Positions 23,433-34,444 of a stretch of 64,000 nucleotides of DNA are shown here, piece after piece. This DNA comes from Labia minor (lineage: Eukaryota > Arthropoda > Insecta > Dermaptera > Spongiphoridae): positions 71,390,546 through 71,454,545 of the forward strand of contig OY720344.1 in the NCBI GenBank assembly GCA_963082975.1, in the 5' to 3' direction. Within the stretch, counting starts at the first letter, position 1. Every line of letters begins with the position of its first letter. Made by a program: the position numbers and the translations under genes. The notes beneath the pieces are model-generated. The model was not told where the DNA came from. It did not search any database and saw only the letters and a list, made by a program, of their open reading frames with translations.

Positions 23433-24429
23433 CGCATTATTCTATAACAAATTCCTCAACCACAGAATTAAAATAATCTGTTACCAGCTCGTCATCCGCC
23501 CTATCAAATATGGATTTAACATTTTCTTCAACATAAATGCTTCTACAATGGAGGCAATTAAAATATTCGAAAGGAAATGCATCCGGACATGGCTAGGAAA
23601 ATTCCGTTCGAGCAAAACAGAATATCTTCATTATATAAGTAATGAAAAAATATATGAAGTAGCAAATATTAACCGCATAGACTATTTCTTCATAAAACTA
23701 ATTAGGAATCATTATATTCATATATCACACATAATCTCTAATAGTATTATATATATATAGTTCAATCTTTCAGAATCAACAATATTTTATAAAAACTTTA
23801 GAAACAGGCTTCATAACAGAAGCATTTATATACCTAGACAAAAAAGGTTACATCCATGATGATAATGGAATTCCATTAATTTATCATATCAATCGTAAAA
23901 AAATGACAAATCAATTAATTATGAACCCTCTTTAAACAAAAATATATCAATAAAAATGTTAAAATATAGCAATTCTATTCCAAATAAAGACAAAACTGAT
24001 AGGATCAAAATGTCCAGCAAATGCTGGTGGTTAACAGATTGAGTGTCACCATACCATTAATTATTGTGTATATTGTAAATAGAAAAATTATATATATAAA
24101 TGTATAAAATAAAAAAATAAATTTTGTATCACAAATTCCACTCCTATCCACTCTCCCCCTATAAATATTTCCCGTCATTCTCCATCAATATAGAGACTAG
24201 GTTTTTCTTTTTATTATTATATTTCCTTTTCCTAGTCCGTAAGTCAAATAAAAAATGATTTCAAAATGTGTATAATGTAAATATTGTAAATCAATATAAA
24301 AATAAAAATGTAAATATATACTAATTGTCACCAATTGAATGTAAAAATTATTGTAAACCCTTTTTGGATGTGTTATGGGATAAATGTTATGTGTCACAAA
24401 TTGGTTAATAAACATACTTTTTTAAACTA
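23433..24429 (+). mobile_element. 5'-truncated Jockey-like LINE with 13-bp target duplication
   Basis: The ~1-kb insert lies between two copies of AACGGTGTTAACC (23420-23432 and 24430-24442). It carries the 3' end of a non-LTR ORF2 and an untranslated tail ending AATAAACATACTTTTTTAAA. Truncation at the 5' side and a target duplication are the usual outcome of target-primed reverse transcription. Confidence 0.75.
23480..23760 (+). pseudogene. Jockey-like ORF2 C-terminal fragment
   Basis: The plus-strand frame reads IRPIKYGFNIFFNINASTME upstream of the ATG at 23548, then KIFERKCIRTWLGKF and YISNEKIYEVANINRIDYF, with a stop at 23758. This fits the segment after the RT domain in Jockey-type elements (a IFxxKxLRxxxG motif, then YxSNxxIYxxxxIxxI). 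About 90 codons remain of a normally ~900-residue protein, so it is only the tail; the ATG is internal. The frame is intact over this stretch, implying fairly recent insertion. Confidence 0.6.
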
Positions 24430-24590
24430 AACGGTGTTAACCAACATCCTCGTGGTCCCTGGTTCAAGTCCTGGGCAAGGGGATTTCTATACCTGGAGTC
24501 TGTGGGGCAGAGCCAACTCAGTCTTCGGGATCTTTTTTAAAGATATGCATGGTTAGAAGATTGTTGTTGTTACGGTTAAGAATTATTAAG

Positions 24591-25133
24591 TATATTAGCT
24601 CTATATAAATAGGTAGATTATATGGAATGATTAAAATTTTATCTTAGACGAAAAATATCCAAAATTTACCTGAATACATTTTGTTAATTATAATTTATGT
24701 AATTCAGACAATGTTTCATTGTGTAATGTATAATTTTATAATTTATGAAATGTTAAATAAATTGGTTGTACCTATATTTAATAAGTTTTTTTATTTCAGT
24801 TTAGAGTAGGTAATCATTATCATATGAGATTCATTTATAGTTAAGTAGGGTCATCTAAAGAAGGGTTGTTAACTCAAGATGGTAGCAATTCAATTCCCTG
24901 TGGTGGCCAAGTTGAGAGACTTGAGAATCGAAATGTTGACAATTCTGGGCATTTATGGAAATTATACAATCGCAATATTCAATTATTTAATTAATAAATA
25001 GCTTAGCTTAACACGCTCAAATATAGTACCGATTAAATGAAAGTGGAATGTTACCAATAAGTTTAAGCATTATGTTTCTCAATAGAATTAGGATTTCAAT
25101 TTCATTTTATTAATTATATAGGTAGATGAAATT
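24591..25133. other. Spacer with a possible SINE relic
   Basis: Around 24845-24910, GGTAGCAATTCAATTCCC is weakly B-box-like. The rest is low-complexity sequence. Confidence 0.35.
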
Positions 25134-25824
25134 CAGGGTGGACCAAAAGTCCGGAAACATTTGAATCGAGCGCTGCTTCGAATTGCGGGAGATAGGGGGG
25201 AGCGGCTAGTTGGAATTCAGTGCCATGGCGTCGTTCAGTGGAGCACAACGCGCGTTTTGCGTACGCGAGTACTAACGCAACAACGATTCTGCGACGGAAA
25301 TTTTGTACTTAGTACAACATACGAAATAAAAATCTAGCTTCATCAACTCGTGCAATTAAAAATTGGGTACAGAAGTTCGAGGAGACGGGTTCAACATTAA
25401 ATCAACCACGATCCGGCCGACCTAGGACGTCGAGAGAGCCCGTAAACATAGAGCGCGTACGAGCATCTGTTAGAGAACAACCTGGCCTCTCTACTCGAAA
25501 GCGGTCTAGTGTTTTAAATGTGTCCAAGACATCTTTAAATCGTATTCTTCACAAGGATTTACATTTACACCCGTATAAAATTCAAATTGTACAGCAATTA
25601 AGGCCTTTTTGGGCAAAAAGTCATATCCAAAAGAGGTGACATTAACTGGCCACCCCGGAGTCCGGATTTGAAACTAAACAAGGGGCACATTTGGACGACG
25701 TTATTTTTAAAAAATAAAACCCTGATTTTTGTACTTATATAATAAATAAACATATTTTCTCTCATATCTCTTTTTGTATTTTTTATAACCATTTGAAATG
25801 TTACCGGACTTTTGGTCCACCCTG
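25134..25824 (+). mobile_element. mariner/IS630-type transposon, internally deleted (691 bp)
   Basis: Ends match as inverted repeats: CAGGGTGGACCAAAAGTCCG then GAAACATTTGAA on the left and the same with two or three changes on the right. The right end is followed by TA; the left is preceded by TT, a probable mutated TA. The centre holds the transposase N-terminal part joined to a short piece of the catalytic domain. Confidence 0.85.
25225..25680 (+). pseudogene. mariner-type transposase remnant (two HTH domains, core deleted)
   Basis: It starts MASFSGAQRAFCVREY, continues after stops and a frameshift as NWVQKFEETGSTLNQ, then SGRPRTSREPVNIERVRASV and SLNRILHKDLHLHPYKIQIV near 25534-25590. This order (HTH, GRPR linker, second HTH) is the DNA-binding half of an insect IS630/mariner transposase. 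Directly after QQL the frame jumps to NWPPRSPDLK near 25646, which is the catalytic-domain stretch around the last conserved aspartate, so roughly half the protein has been deleted. It cannot be active. Confidence 0.75.
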
Positions 25825-25826
25825 TA

Positions 25827-27231
25827 TTAAATATATTATGTAGCATTTATAAACATTTTTCTTAATAGTTATATTGTTGATATATAAATATATAAAGGTA
25901 TTTAGGTATATACATATATGTACATATATATTCTTTTTATTCATCTTAAAATGTGCTTGTCTCAACGTGATCGGTCCAGCCCCTACGTCGAACTCCTTTC
26001 CAATCAAATATATCAATTATTTTACTTAATTCTTCTTAATGTCTTTATCTCTTATGATAGTTCTAATTATCCGCATCTCTGTTGTTTTGAGAAATTGTTC
26101 TGTGATGGTATATTAAAAGAAGTTAAGTATATAATCACAAATTTATTCAAATTATAAAATACTTAATTTTATTATTAAAAAATATAATTAGAAATGAATG
26201 TTTATAAAATATATTTAATTATAATCAAAATTTCTAAAAACAACAAGACCTAAATAAATGACCAATAAAGCTCAAACAAACGCCTTTCCCCCTTCCACCC
26301 GAAATAAAATAGAGTTAGTCTACTTCTAGCAAACTATGACTTTACAAAATGAAGTCCTAGAGCAGGCGGTTCCTCAAAACTGCTTCATTTTGAACAGAGA
26401 AGATCTGACAATTGAAATTTTAAATGAAAACTTTTGGATCTAAAATCCATCTTATGTAAAGGTGATATTATTATATTTGAGTGTGTCAGTGTGTGAAGTT
26501 ATCTTAACGGAGACGCTGATTTTTGTTATTATACTTATGTAAATTCAATATTTTACTAATAAATATATTCTTTAATTTAAAAAACAATCAACTTGTTTTC
26601 TCCCAATCATTTAGCAAATTTATTCGATTGAAATGAATAATAAGTCAACATATACCCAAATTTTCTTCAAAAACTCCACTGCTTTCACACCATCATATTT
26701 AAACAGTAATTTAAATAAAGTTGTTCAAGTTCTGATTGTAATTACTACTGAACAAAACAAGTTCATATTACCACCAATAAACAAGAAATTGATCTCTTCC
26801 ATTACATTTGTCCAAACTGTATAAAAGTATAAAGCCATCACGAGTCCAATTACAAATCTAATTAATTAAGTCAAAGCTAAGATATAACAGTATTTGGAGA
26901 ATTTCTTAAGAAGTTTAGCGAACATGAAACAACCAAGAATACAAGAACCACCGTCAATACGGTTGTTTTCATAAGTTAGCTGGGATCTTGAAAGATGCTA
27001 TCCCGAGTGAAAGTATCTTTGGTATAATATAAATTAGACTTCATTTGAAATTTTAATTCTCTTCCAACAGAAAGTTTAATTGGAAAGATTTTTTTTTTAT
27101 TTAGAATAAAAACTTCATTTGATATTATATTAATACATAATTTATTAATCATAAAATAATTATTAAAACTTTATTAGCCAGTAGATACATATATAAATAC
27201 TTATAATTTTTAACTATATGTATCATGAAGC
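25827..27231. other. Spacer, no gene supported
   Basis: Two patches of mixed composition (26340-26430, 26840-27010) show no recognisable frame. Near 26362 CAGGCGGTTCCTCAAAAC looks like an hAT-style end without a partner. Small frames at 25918 and 26633 have no recognisable motif. Confidence 0.45.
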
Positions 27232-27281
27232 TTTACTCTAATATACCTGATTATCTGATAATCGTAGTATATTAGGTAAAC
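27232..27281. repeat. Long near-perfect palindrome
   Basis: The arms TTTACTCTAATATACCTG and its reverse counterpart meet at GATTATCTGATAATC. About 24 bases pair on each side with two small bulges. There is no T-run or gene beside it that would make it a transcript terminator. Confidence 0.6.
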
Positions 27282-27724
27282 AGGATTTTCCTAATCCAAG
27301 TGTTTATTTTAATTCTTAAGGATTTAATCTTAAGTGTACAATGTGTATCTTAACCTTATCATTCCACTTATGTTGAATCTTAATTAAAATCTATACATTT
27401 AGGTTGTATTGAAAACAATAGATTTAAATAAATATATAATAATTAGTTCCATCAAATAATTATAATTTTAAATTGTTTTACTGTGCAATAAAATATATAT
27501 TATTAAAAAGTTAAATCAAAAATTAAATAAAATAAGCAAATTATCTTATAATCATTTAAAAGACTTAAATTCTTAATTATAAAATATTCGAAAAATTGTT
27601 GCGAAATATTCAGTTTTACAAGAACTTTATTTCTAAGTAAAATTTTTTCGCTATTTTAATGAATTATAAAAGCCTAATGAATATATATAGAATTTAAATT
27701 TAACTATGTAATAGGTATATACAA

Positions 27725-27800
27725 ATGACGCTACGAAGCTTGGGGTTAACTCACGTGGGACTTGAACCCGGAACCACGATGTTGATAGTCAAGTTTGTTG
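27725..27800 (-). repeat. tRNA-derived SINE head
   Basis: Reverse complement reads CATCGTGGTTCCGGGTTCAAGTCCC, a clear B box, with upstream text like the SINE head at 23406. The T-stem does not pair well and no body is evident, so a working tRNA gene is unlikely. Confidence 0.45.
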
Positions 27801-27938
27801 GCGACTTACTAATAAAATAATATTAAATGAAATTCTAAATATATATTTTTTCTTACTTTATATATTTAATTTTAATAATTAAATTATAATCTTAATATAA
27901 ATAGTTCAAATGAATTTTAGACTTTAACCAAATATAAT

Positions 27939-28077
27939 GACAGACGGTCGTTTTCCGGCTCGCTTTAGTAGTGATGAAAGGATCGAACTTTACATTACTA
28001 AGTAAAATAATTAATAATATTGTAAATAATTTCGAAGATCATGAAAATCGACTTAGTACAAACTTAGGAAGAAAATG
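27939..28077 (+). pseudogene. Short degenerate frame, possibly from an LTR element
   Basis: An ATG at 27939 gives MTDGRFPARFSSDERIELYI and then a stop; a neighbouring frame continues INNIVNNFEDHENRLSTNL. The joined reading has protein-like composition with a single frameshift. I do not recognise it; a gag-like origin is only a guess. Confidence 0.2.
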
Positions 28078-28628
28078 AATATAATAAAAAATAATTTCTA
28101 ATCAATATAAATATAATATAATGCAATACAATGAAGAACGAAGAAAAGGTATTTTTACTTTATTATTTATATACATAACAAGAGATAAATATAATTGCGC
28201 CTTTATTCAAATATATTAATTAACATCATATATCAATCAACAATTTATAAAGATCAAACAAACAATTATTCGATTAATATCATATATAATACTCCACATA
28301 CCACATGAGGCAACTGGCGAAATGTGCATTAAAACTATGATAATAGGAAAGACACACACACAATAGAGTGAATTTAAATTTATAATTCAATTAGGAAGTT
28401 TGTGAATAATAAATAAGTTTTGTCAAGAGATTCGTAGCGAAAAGTTTATCTAAAAGCAAAATCTTATCTTTTACGAATGAATTTACATATTAAAATAATA
28501 ATTAATATTTAGAAATACAGTAATGTAATACAAGAGAACTAAACAAAAAAATAAATATATTTATATTGTTATATTATTTTATTATATATTATATAATATA
28601 TTATGTTATTTTATATCTTATGTATATA
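28078..28628. other. AT-rich spacer
   Basis: Low-complexity sequence rich in TATATTATAT near 28570-28620; nothing recognised. Confidence 0.6.
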
Positions 28629-29255
28629 CTAGCTGCTCAGACCTCCTTCGTCGCTCTTCACATCTAACGGGGGCTCAGCTCCCTGTACCCCCCCCCCGAG
28701 TGTCCCCCTATTCTGAGCTATAACCATCTAATTCCTAACCTGTCCCATCTCTCTCACGTTCCTTCCTACATTGTCCACCCTGTTCCCAATTGGTCTTCCA
28801 CACAGACGTTTTCCAATCGAACTCCCCACCAATATATTTTTCCTCTCCCATTCTAGCCATGTGCCCTGCCGATCCCAGCCTTCTCTATTTTATGACCTAT
28901 ATCTAGAGATGCATAGAGGTCATGCAATTCCTTGTTATGCAGTATCCGCTATTCCCCGGTGTCCTCATCTTTCTTTGGCCCATAAAAGCTGGGAAGAATC
29001 CTATTCTCAAATACTCTGAATCTATTCTCATCTCCCAGGGTTATAGACCATGCCTCCCACCCATATAATACAATTAATAATTTAATAATTTTGATCCCCT
29101 TTGATAATAATTTCCAGATTGCAACCTCGATTTAAATTCTTTGCAAATATTATTCTCTCTGATACTAATTATTTTGTCTTATCACTATTAATTTCAAACC
29201 CCATCAATTTTCCTGCCTCGATTAATTTTTTTATGCTACTTTAAATGTTATTAAT
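28629..29255 (-). mobile_element. Helitron/RTE composite, 3' part, with CTAG end
   Basis: On the minus strand the element ends GAGCAGCTAG at 28629 followed by T. The terminal hairpins are mutated (GAGCGACGAAGGAGGTC). Upstream, to about 29255, lie RTE tail remains matching 55800-56380, including CCTTCCTACATTGTCCACC and ATTGCAACCTCGATTT. The Helitron 5' end is not present. Confidence 0.7.
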
Positions 29256-29351
29256 TTATTTAAAAAAAAATCAAAGTAAACAAAATAAAAATAAAATATA
29301 AAATTAGCATAACACTAAACTACTATAAAAATAATATTAAAAAATATATTA

Positions 29352-30065
29352 TATATCTATGCGCATGGCAGTGCGCCGGCCAAGTTCCAGCAAGCCGCGC
29401 GCATGCCGTAAGTATATTTACACGAATGGTTTGGAGTCACTTTTGACCCCCCTGTATCTCAGTGCCTATTGTAAGTACAGAGATAAAATTTTATCTACGT
29501 AGTCATATACTAGAACTAAAGCAGTATGCCAAATTTCATAGTTATAGCTTCAGTAGATCCTGAAATATGACCCTGTGAAAATGGCTTATTTTGGAACTGA
29601 TTCACTGATTGGTCAACAAAATTCTTAGGGTATTTCCAATTGTCCTAGCGCTATGAAATTTGGCATACATGTCGTGTGTTATAAGTAGGTTAACAAAAAA
29701 TTATGAAATTTAAGAAATCGGTCAAGCTTGAGTTGTTATAATCGAATATCAATGCGATTTTAACGAATTCAAACGAATTCATTGGTTTTGTCAGAAACTA
29801 ATCAAGCTAGGACTTCGAAATTTGGTACACCGATATTATTCACAGTTTGTAGATTTCTTTTAAAATTTCGTCAAAATCGGTTAACCGGAAGTGGCACTTT
29901 ACCTACACTGGTTGCGTTTACCTTTCAAGTAAAGTACCAGTTTGCTTCGAGATATTTGCTTCATATTTTGTATATAGATTTAAAAATATGAAAAAAATTC
30001 AGAAACCAAATTTTATCATGATCTGACTACCGGAAGTGACATTTTACCTATACAAGTAGCGTTAG
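29352..30065. repeat. Unclassified interspersed repeat with phrase repeats
   Basis: The segment starts GCGC-rich (GCGCATGGCAGTGCGCC) and includes several near-copies of phrases such as AATTTGGCATAC / AATTTGGTACAC and ACCGGAAGTGRCAYTTTACC (near 29885 and 30031). Such sentence-like repetition is common in non-autonomous DNA elements of arthropods. No inverted ends or frame were found. Confidence 0.4.
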
Positions 30066-30339
30066 GTGTAAATTATAAATATATATAATAGTGTTAAACC
30101 ATTTTACTTTATAATTTAAATTAATTAGTTTGTTTATTTTTATTGTTATAACTTAACAGTTTCTATATAATTTTCAATTAATATTAATAGTTCTTATTAT
30201 TTATTATTCAATACAAGTTGGAAATTCAGAACTATAAATTAAAAGAACAAATAAAATTATTATATTTAATATATAATCCAATTGAAAAAAACACAGTTCC
30301 ACATATTTTCGATTGTCAGAAAAATAGATAGCATACAAG

Positions 30340-30750
30340 CAATAAAGTTGATATGAGACCGGGAGCTGCAAAACGGAAAAGAATGCAAACTCTGCAGGAT
30401 ATGGTAAAATAAGAATCAGAGAAAATAATGGCTGATGAAATAATCGCATGATGTTCTCAAGTAGTGATGGATCTTTGATACAAGAAAATATGGATATTGA
30501 TGATGAAATAAATAATTTGGAAATTCGATTTAAAGATGTCAGTATACAAACAAAGACATATTACAGAAGTAAAGCAAACCTATAACTAAAGACATGGCCT
30601 GTTCTCCTATTAAGCAAAATATAAAGACGGAAAAAAGTGGTATCGATAAATCCAGTAGTTATATTAGTGATGATACTATCGATAATATTCCATCGATTAG
30701 CGAGGATACCATTACTTTTAAAAGTAGTGTGAAGAATATTTTTATTTAAT
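30340..30750 (+). pseudogene. Broken frame, probably second gene of a DNA transposon
   Basis: Plus-strand fragments read DMRPGAAKRKRMQTLQDMVK near 30354-30411, then MADEIIA, then NMDIDDEINNLEIRFKDVSI near 30490 in another frame, and a serine/acidic tail ending KSSVKNIFI with TAA at about 30750. Two or three frameshifts and stops separate them. The VSIQTK-type phrase followed by a Ser-rich segment is often seen in linkers of eukaryotic DNA transposases, but no catalytic motif is present. It converges tail-to-tail with the minus-strand frame beginning at 30872. Confidence 0.35.
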
Positions 30751-30755
30751 ATTTT

Positions 30756-30872
30756 TCCTCGAGACTCAGCTACATTGAGTATTGGATTATTCACAAAGAA
30801 ATCTGAAATCATTACCACATCTACCCGTGGTAAATTATCAGATTGAGCCTTAACGAAGCCTGGCTGTGTCAT
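30756..30872 (-). pseudogene. N-terminal fragment resembling YqaJ/SWIM-type transposon-associated protein
   Basis: From an ATG at 30872 the frame reads MTQPGFVKAQSDNLPRVDVV and then MISDFFVNNPILNVAESRG before entering unrelated sequence near 30756. The pattern (P-G-F-hydrophobic-x-A, then SDNLPRVD, then FFxNN and AESRG) recalls the start of proteins with a SWIM finger and YqaJ-like nuclease domain that occur in insect DNA transposons. That comparison is from memory and needs a search. Only about 39 codons survive; the frame continuing to 30561 is not part of it. Confidence 0.4.
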
Positions 30873-30976
30873 GTTTCACAATTACTGCGAATTTGACGGC
30901 GACTTGATGGTAAAAGATCAAAAAACTTGCACAAATACGTTTCGGTAGGTTAGACGCTTGACTGTGTACCAGCATT

Positions 30977-31001
30977 TGACGTCACGAAGCGACCGTCCAA
31001 T
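30977..31001 (-). promoter_or_regulatory. CRE and CCAAT motifs upstream of the 30872 ATG
   Basis: TGACGTCA at 30977-30984 and CCAAT at 30997-31001 (both orientations possible) lie 105-130 bases upstream of the minus-strand ATG. They may form the promoter and end region of the element. No TIR partner was located. Confidence 0.35.
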
Positions 31002-31009
31002 CAGAACCC

Positions 31010-32220
31010 GTTTAAGCCATGTGGTTAAATTCGAATTTTTGCAGCGTTTTCAATAAATTATAATTAATTGTCAAAGTATTAAATATTATTTTAAATATCA
31101 TATTCGTATTTACTATTTTCAATATAGTTTAAAAAAAAATTTCAGCGAAAAAAAACATTTTATGCAACAACCCCATTGTTATAATAATTTTTTTAAAAAT
31201 ATAATAATTAAATTTTGGAAAAATAATATAAAAACTTGAAAATATTAAATATAATAAAAAAGTACAGTTAGTTGAAATATGCTTAGATCACAATATCCTT
31301 AAATGTTAAATAATATTTACTTTAGAAAATTGATTCTTTCTATACTAAACATTCAAAATGATTTTATTAAGATATAAAGGAATATAATTATATATATATA
31401 TATATGTGTAAATTAAATCTTAATGTTAATATTTGTAAATACTAACGAAATATAATAAATAAATATATAGACAAAGCAAATGAAAGAAATTTGATTAAAT
31501 TGCTACTTGAGTTATGTTTATATAAATTGACTATATTTATTTATTGTAATAGCATTAAGAAATCTCTTTATGTACATGTTGTGAATTTAAAAAGGCGAGA
31601 AATGATTTTATTAATGGATGTAGTTTTATTATACTCTATATAAACATTAAACAAATTATAATTAAAAAAATGTTAAATATCAATAATTCACTATTGTATA
31701 TAATTACTATATAAATTACTTTACTGTTTGTTTATTTCTATAATTTAAATGATTTTTTAAAATTATAGTTTAAATTTATTTTATAAAAACAATGTCTTCT
31801 GTGTTCCATTTTAAAATTCTTCTTCTTAATCTAATTTCTAGTTTTTTGTAGATCAATGTTGATAACAAATGTTGCTGTAATGTCATTTTTTTTCTTCATT
31901 TAAATTCTCATTTATCATTTTTCATCATTGACAAAATGAGCCCGATTTTTATCTTTTAATTTAAAATTTTTTTTTTCTTTAAATCATCAATAACATTTAT
32001 ATCTCTGATGACAATAGCATATTTTCAAATTTTGAGAATCTCAAAAAAAAAAATATATTTATTCCTTAATATAAGTTTGTTAAATCAATGTTTAAATAAG
32101 TTATATAATTATTTTTTGAATCGTTTATGAAAACTTTGATTTTGATAAATTTGTATAATGATATTCTAACTATCTAAAAAAATAACATAAAATAAAAAAC
32201 AAACCTCTGACTTTTGTACA
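31010..32220. other. AT-rich spacer
   Basis: Poly-A/T rich, (TA)n near 31390-31404; nothing recognised. Confidence 0.6.
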
Positions 32221-32224
32221 TCTT

Positions 32225-32490
32225 ACGCAAGGACAACGCAATTAGATTAGATTAGATCAATTAGATGTCCTATGATCAGTAGATCGAGTCCTATCAACCT
32301 TTACCTTGATTTTCTTGATCGGAGGCGCTACTTTTTATCAAGTAGCTTGCCAATTTTGATCCCGAAGGCTGGGTTGACTTTGTCCCAGAGACCCCAGCAA
32401 GAGAAATTCCATTTTCAGGCCCGGGACTTGAACCGGGGACCATGAGAATGTGAACCAGCTTCGCTACCTCACACCCTGTGATGCCTTAAC
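32225..32490 (-). repeat. tRNA-derived SINE, best-preserved copy
   Basis: Reverse complement starts near GGTGTGAGGTAGCGAAGCTGG (A-box region) and has a perfect B box CCGGTTCAAGTCCCGGG. The body includes CTGGGGTCTCTGGGAC and CTTCGGGATCAAAATTGG, and the tail is a short ATCTA-type repeat (GATCTAATCTAATCTAAT). It is the template against which the copies at 19612 and 23386 can be recognised. An RNA polymerase III promoter is implied by the boxes. Confidence 0.75.
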
Positions 32491-32599
32491 ATAAAATAAG
32501 AAATACAAAATTGAATTTTTGTGTTAATAGAATAATCACATGTAATCTGATTGTAATTTGTTTAAAATCTGGTGTAAATAAATCACAATTTACGCAAAC

Positions 32600-32641
32600 G
32601 ATTTAAATGTAATAGGAGATTCGGCAATTGCAATTATAGAT
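32600..32641 (+). mobile_element. Short inverted RTE piece (RT active-site region)
   Basis: The plus strand matches 59450-59489 (AATAGGAGATTCGGCAATTG), part of the frame around the YSDD box, but lies back to back with the minus-strand RTE block to its right. This is an inversion junction within one LINE insertion or two colliding fragments. Confidence 0.55.
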
Positions 32642-33285
32642 CTTCGAGATTAATTTCTGTTGAGTCTACCGTTAAGGTTTCTGATCTATTACCTAGATTC
32701 GAATTTAATAATTTTTCAAAATAGTTCCACCATATATTTTTAATATCGCCCGCGTCTGTTTTTAAATTATTATTAGCATCTCTAATTAAGTCTAACCGTG
32801 CCCGATAACCCTTTTTAATATTTTTAATTCCCATGTATAGATCTTTACTATTCTTGTTGCGGCTACTTTCCTCTATTTCTAATATTTTATTTTTTAAAAT
32901 TTCCCTTTTTTTGTTTTTAATGACTTTCGTCACTATTTTCCTGCTATTAATATATTCTAATCTATCTACTTCGCATTTGCTATTAACCCATTGTAGTTTG
33001 GCTTTTTTCCTAATCTCTATTACTTTTAAACATTACTCATCGAACCATGGTTTATGTTTTTTGTTATTCTTAAAACCTATACTATTTGAAGCTGCCGTTT
33101 TAATATTTGATTTTATTTTGTCCAATATTTCTTCCGGCTCATTCGTCTCGTCATTTCCTTCAAGGGTCACACTATTAAATCTATTTTTGATTTCGATTTG
33201 ATATTTTAATTTATATTCCTCGTTTTCCTAACTTCGTGTTACGCGTCGAGAGCCGCGTTCTCTCAATTTTATTACACTTAAACAA
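32634..33285 (-). pseudogene. RTE LINE ORF2 middle fragment (endonuclease-RT linker), copy 1
   Basis: The minus strand reads WFDE, a TAA at 33033-33035, then CLEV and a linker with KAKLQWVNSKCEVDRLEYIN, then KKREILKNKILEIEESSRNK, YMGIKNIKKGYRARLDLIRD and WWNYFEKLLNSN, ending near 32634. Order and motifs (K-PWFDEEC, YxxIKxIxKG, LxxDxxxIxxxWxxYFExLLN) are those between endonuclease and RT in RTE-like ORF2. It matches 48048-48678 closely and shares the same internal stop. The opposite-strand frame at 32833 is antisense. Confidence 0.75.
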
Positions 33286-34440
33286 CTCCAAAATATAATA
33301 TTGAATATCATATATAATAGAAATTTTATATTGTAATAATAATAATTATTATATATATATATATTGTTATATACATATTTATTATATATTTTCAAAGTTA
33401 GATTAACATGTCTTGATTCATTTTAATGTTTGCATTTTGATATTTATTGATAACTGTCATTAACACTTTAATTAAGAAATATAAAAATTAATACAATTTT
33501 TTCCAAAATTGTGATTTTTGCCTAAAATTATCGTAATATTTGAATTCAATAAAGTTTAGGTAGACAATTTTCAAAATGTTAATGTTAACTTACAGTAAAC
33601 CTACACTTTTCCTAGTATAAAATGATTCAATGTAAATATGATATTTTTAGCTAAACATGATGTTTTTTAATGAATTGTCTTTGTAGTTTATTTCTAAATT
33701 ATACTATTTTATGTATGCAACAAATGATCGGTTGGGTGAATGAGGTGAAGTTGATGTTTTACAAGCCAATCGGTTTATATTAGACTCCATCGGATTGCGA
33801 AAATAAAATAAAATAAAATAAAAAAATCACGGTTGGAAACGGCTCATTAGTCTGGGCTGTGAGCCAGAACAACGACAGCTTTTGTTTGAGGTCCAACTTC
33901 AAAAACAACCTTCAAAACAACATCCCATTGGGACTATGAAACTTAGCACTATACTATATATTGAAAAGAAAAGTTTAAATGTCGTAAATCAAACAAAAAC
34001 GGCTAGAAATTCATAAAGCATAATTTATCTTTTCGTTATAGAGAAATAATAAGGATAATACACATAATAATAATAATAATAATAATCTCTTGAATTGTTC
34101 TATCACTTTTCTTACTAAAATAATTAAATGTCTAAAATAAAACAATCAATTTTAACAAAAATTGTATATAAGTAATTGGAGAAAAAAATATTATTTTATA
34201 AATTCAAACTAAAACATAATTGACAGATTGTTACCTAATTTCCTGTAACTAAGAGTAATTAATAAAAAAATTATTTACATTAATTATAGTGTAATAAGTA
34301 AAATATATTAGATATATAATTAATTAAATAATAGATATTTTCATTTATTTTTGCACACCATTCCAGGATAATAAAACCAAAAAGTTAAATGTGAAAAAAA
34401 TGAATTCTCTAAATATTTGAATTTTTTTTTTATAAATACT
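33286..34440. other. Spacer with a repeat-like patch
   Basis: At 33725-33960 a mixed-composition stretch contains (AAAAT)n and CGGTTGGAAACGGCTCATTA, possibly a repeat of unknown type. The rest is AT-rich. Confidence 0.4.
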
Positions 34441-34444
34441 TAAG

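Larger units (their letters stand above)
23386..24590 (+). repeat. tRNA-derived SINE split by a LINE insertion
   Basis: The head (GTAGGTTGGTGGTTAACGG, A-box-like) is at 23406-23432 and resumes at 24431 with CGTGGTCCCTGGTTCAAGTC, the B box, and a body with CTTCGGGATC shared with the other SINEs. The 13-mer AACGGTGTTAACC is present at both breakpoints. A functional tRNA gene is excluded by the long body and lack of a cloverleaf. Confidence 0.7.

Noticed and set aside
30204-30449. 81-codon minus-strand frame
   Set aside because: It is opposite the broken plus-strand frame and hydrophobic in the way expected of a complementary strand.
32400-32450. tRNA-like B boxes (also 24465, 27765) as tRNA genes
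   Set aside because: B boxes are clear, but they are followed by conserved SINE bodies and the T-arm or acceptor stems do not pair as in a functional tRNA.
32833-33201. 122-codon plus-strand frame rich in Leu/Ser/Phe
   Set aside because: It is antisense to the RTE linker on the minus strand; the hydrophobic look comes from complementing Lys/Glu-rich codons.
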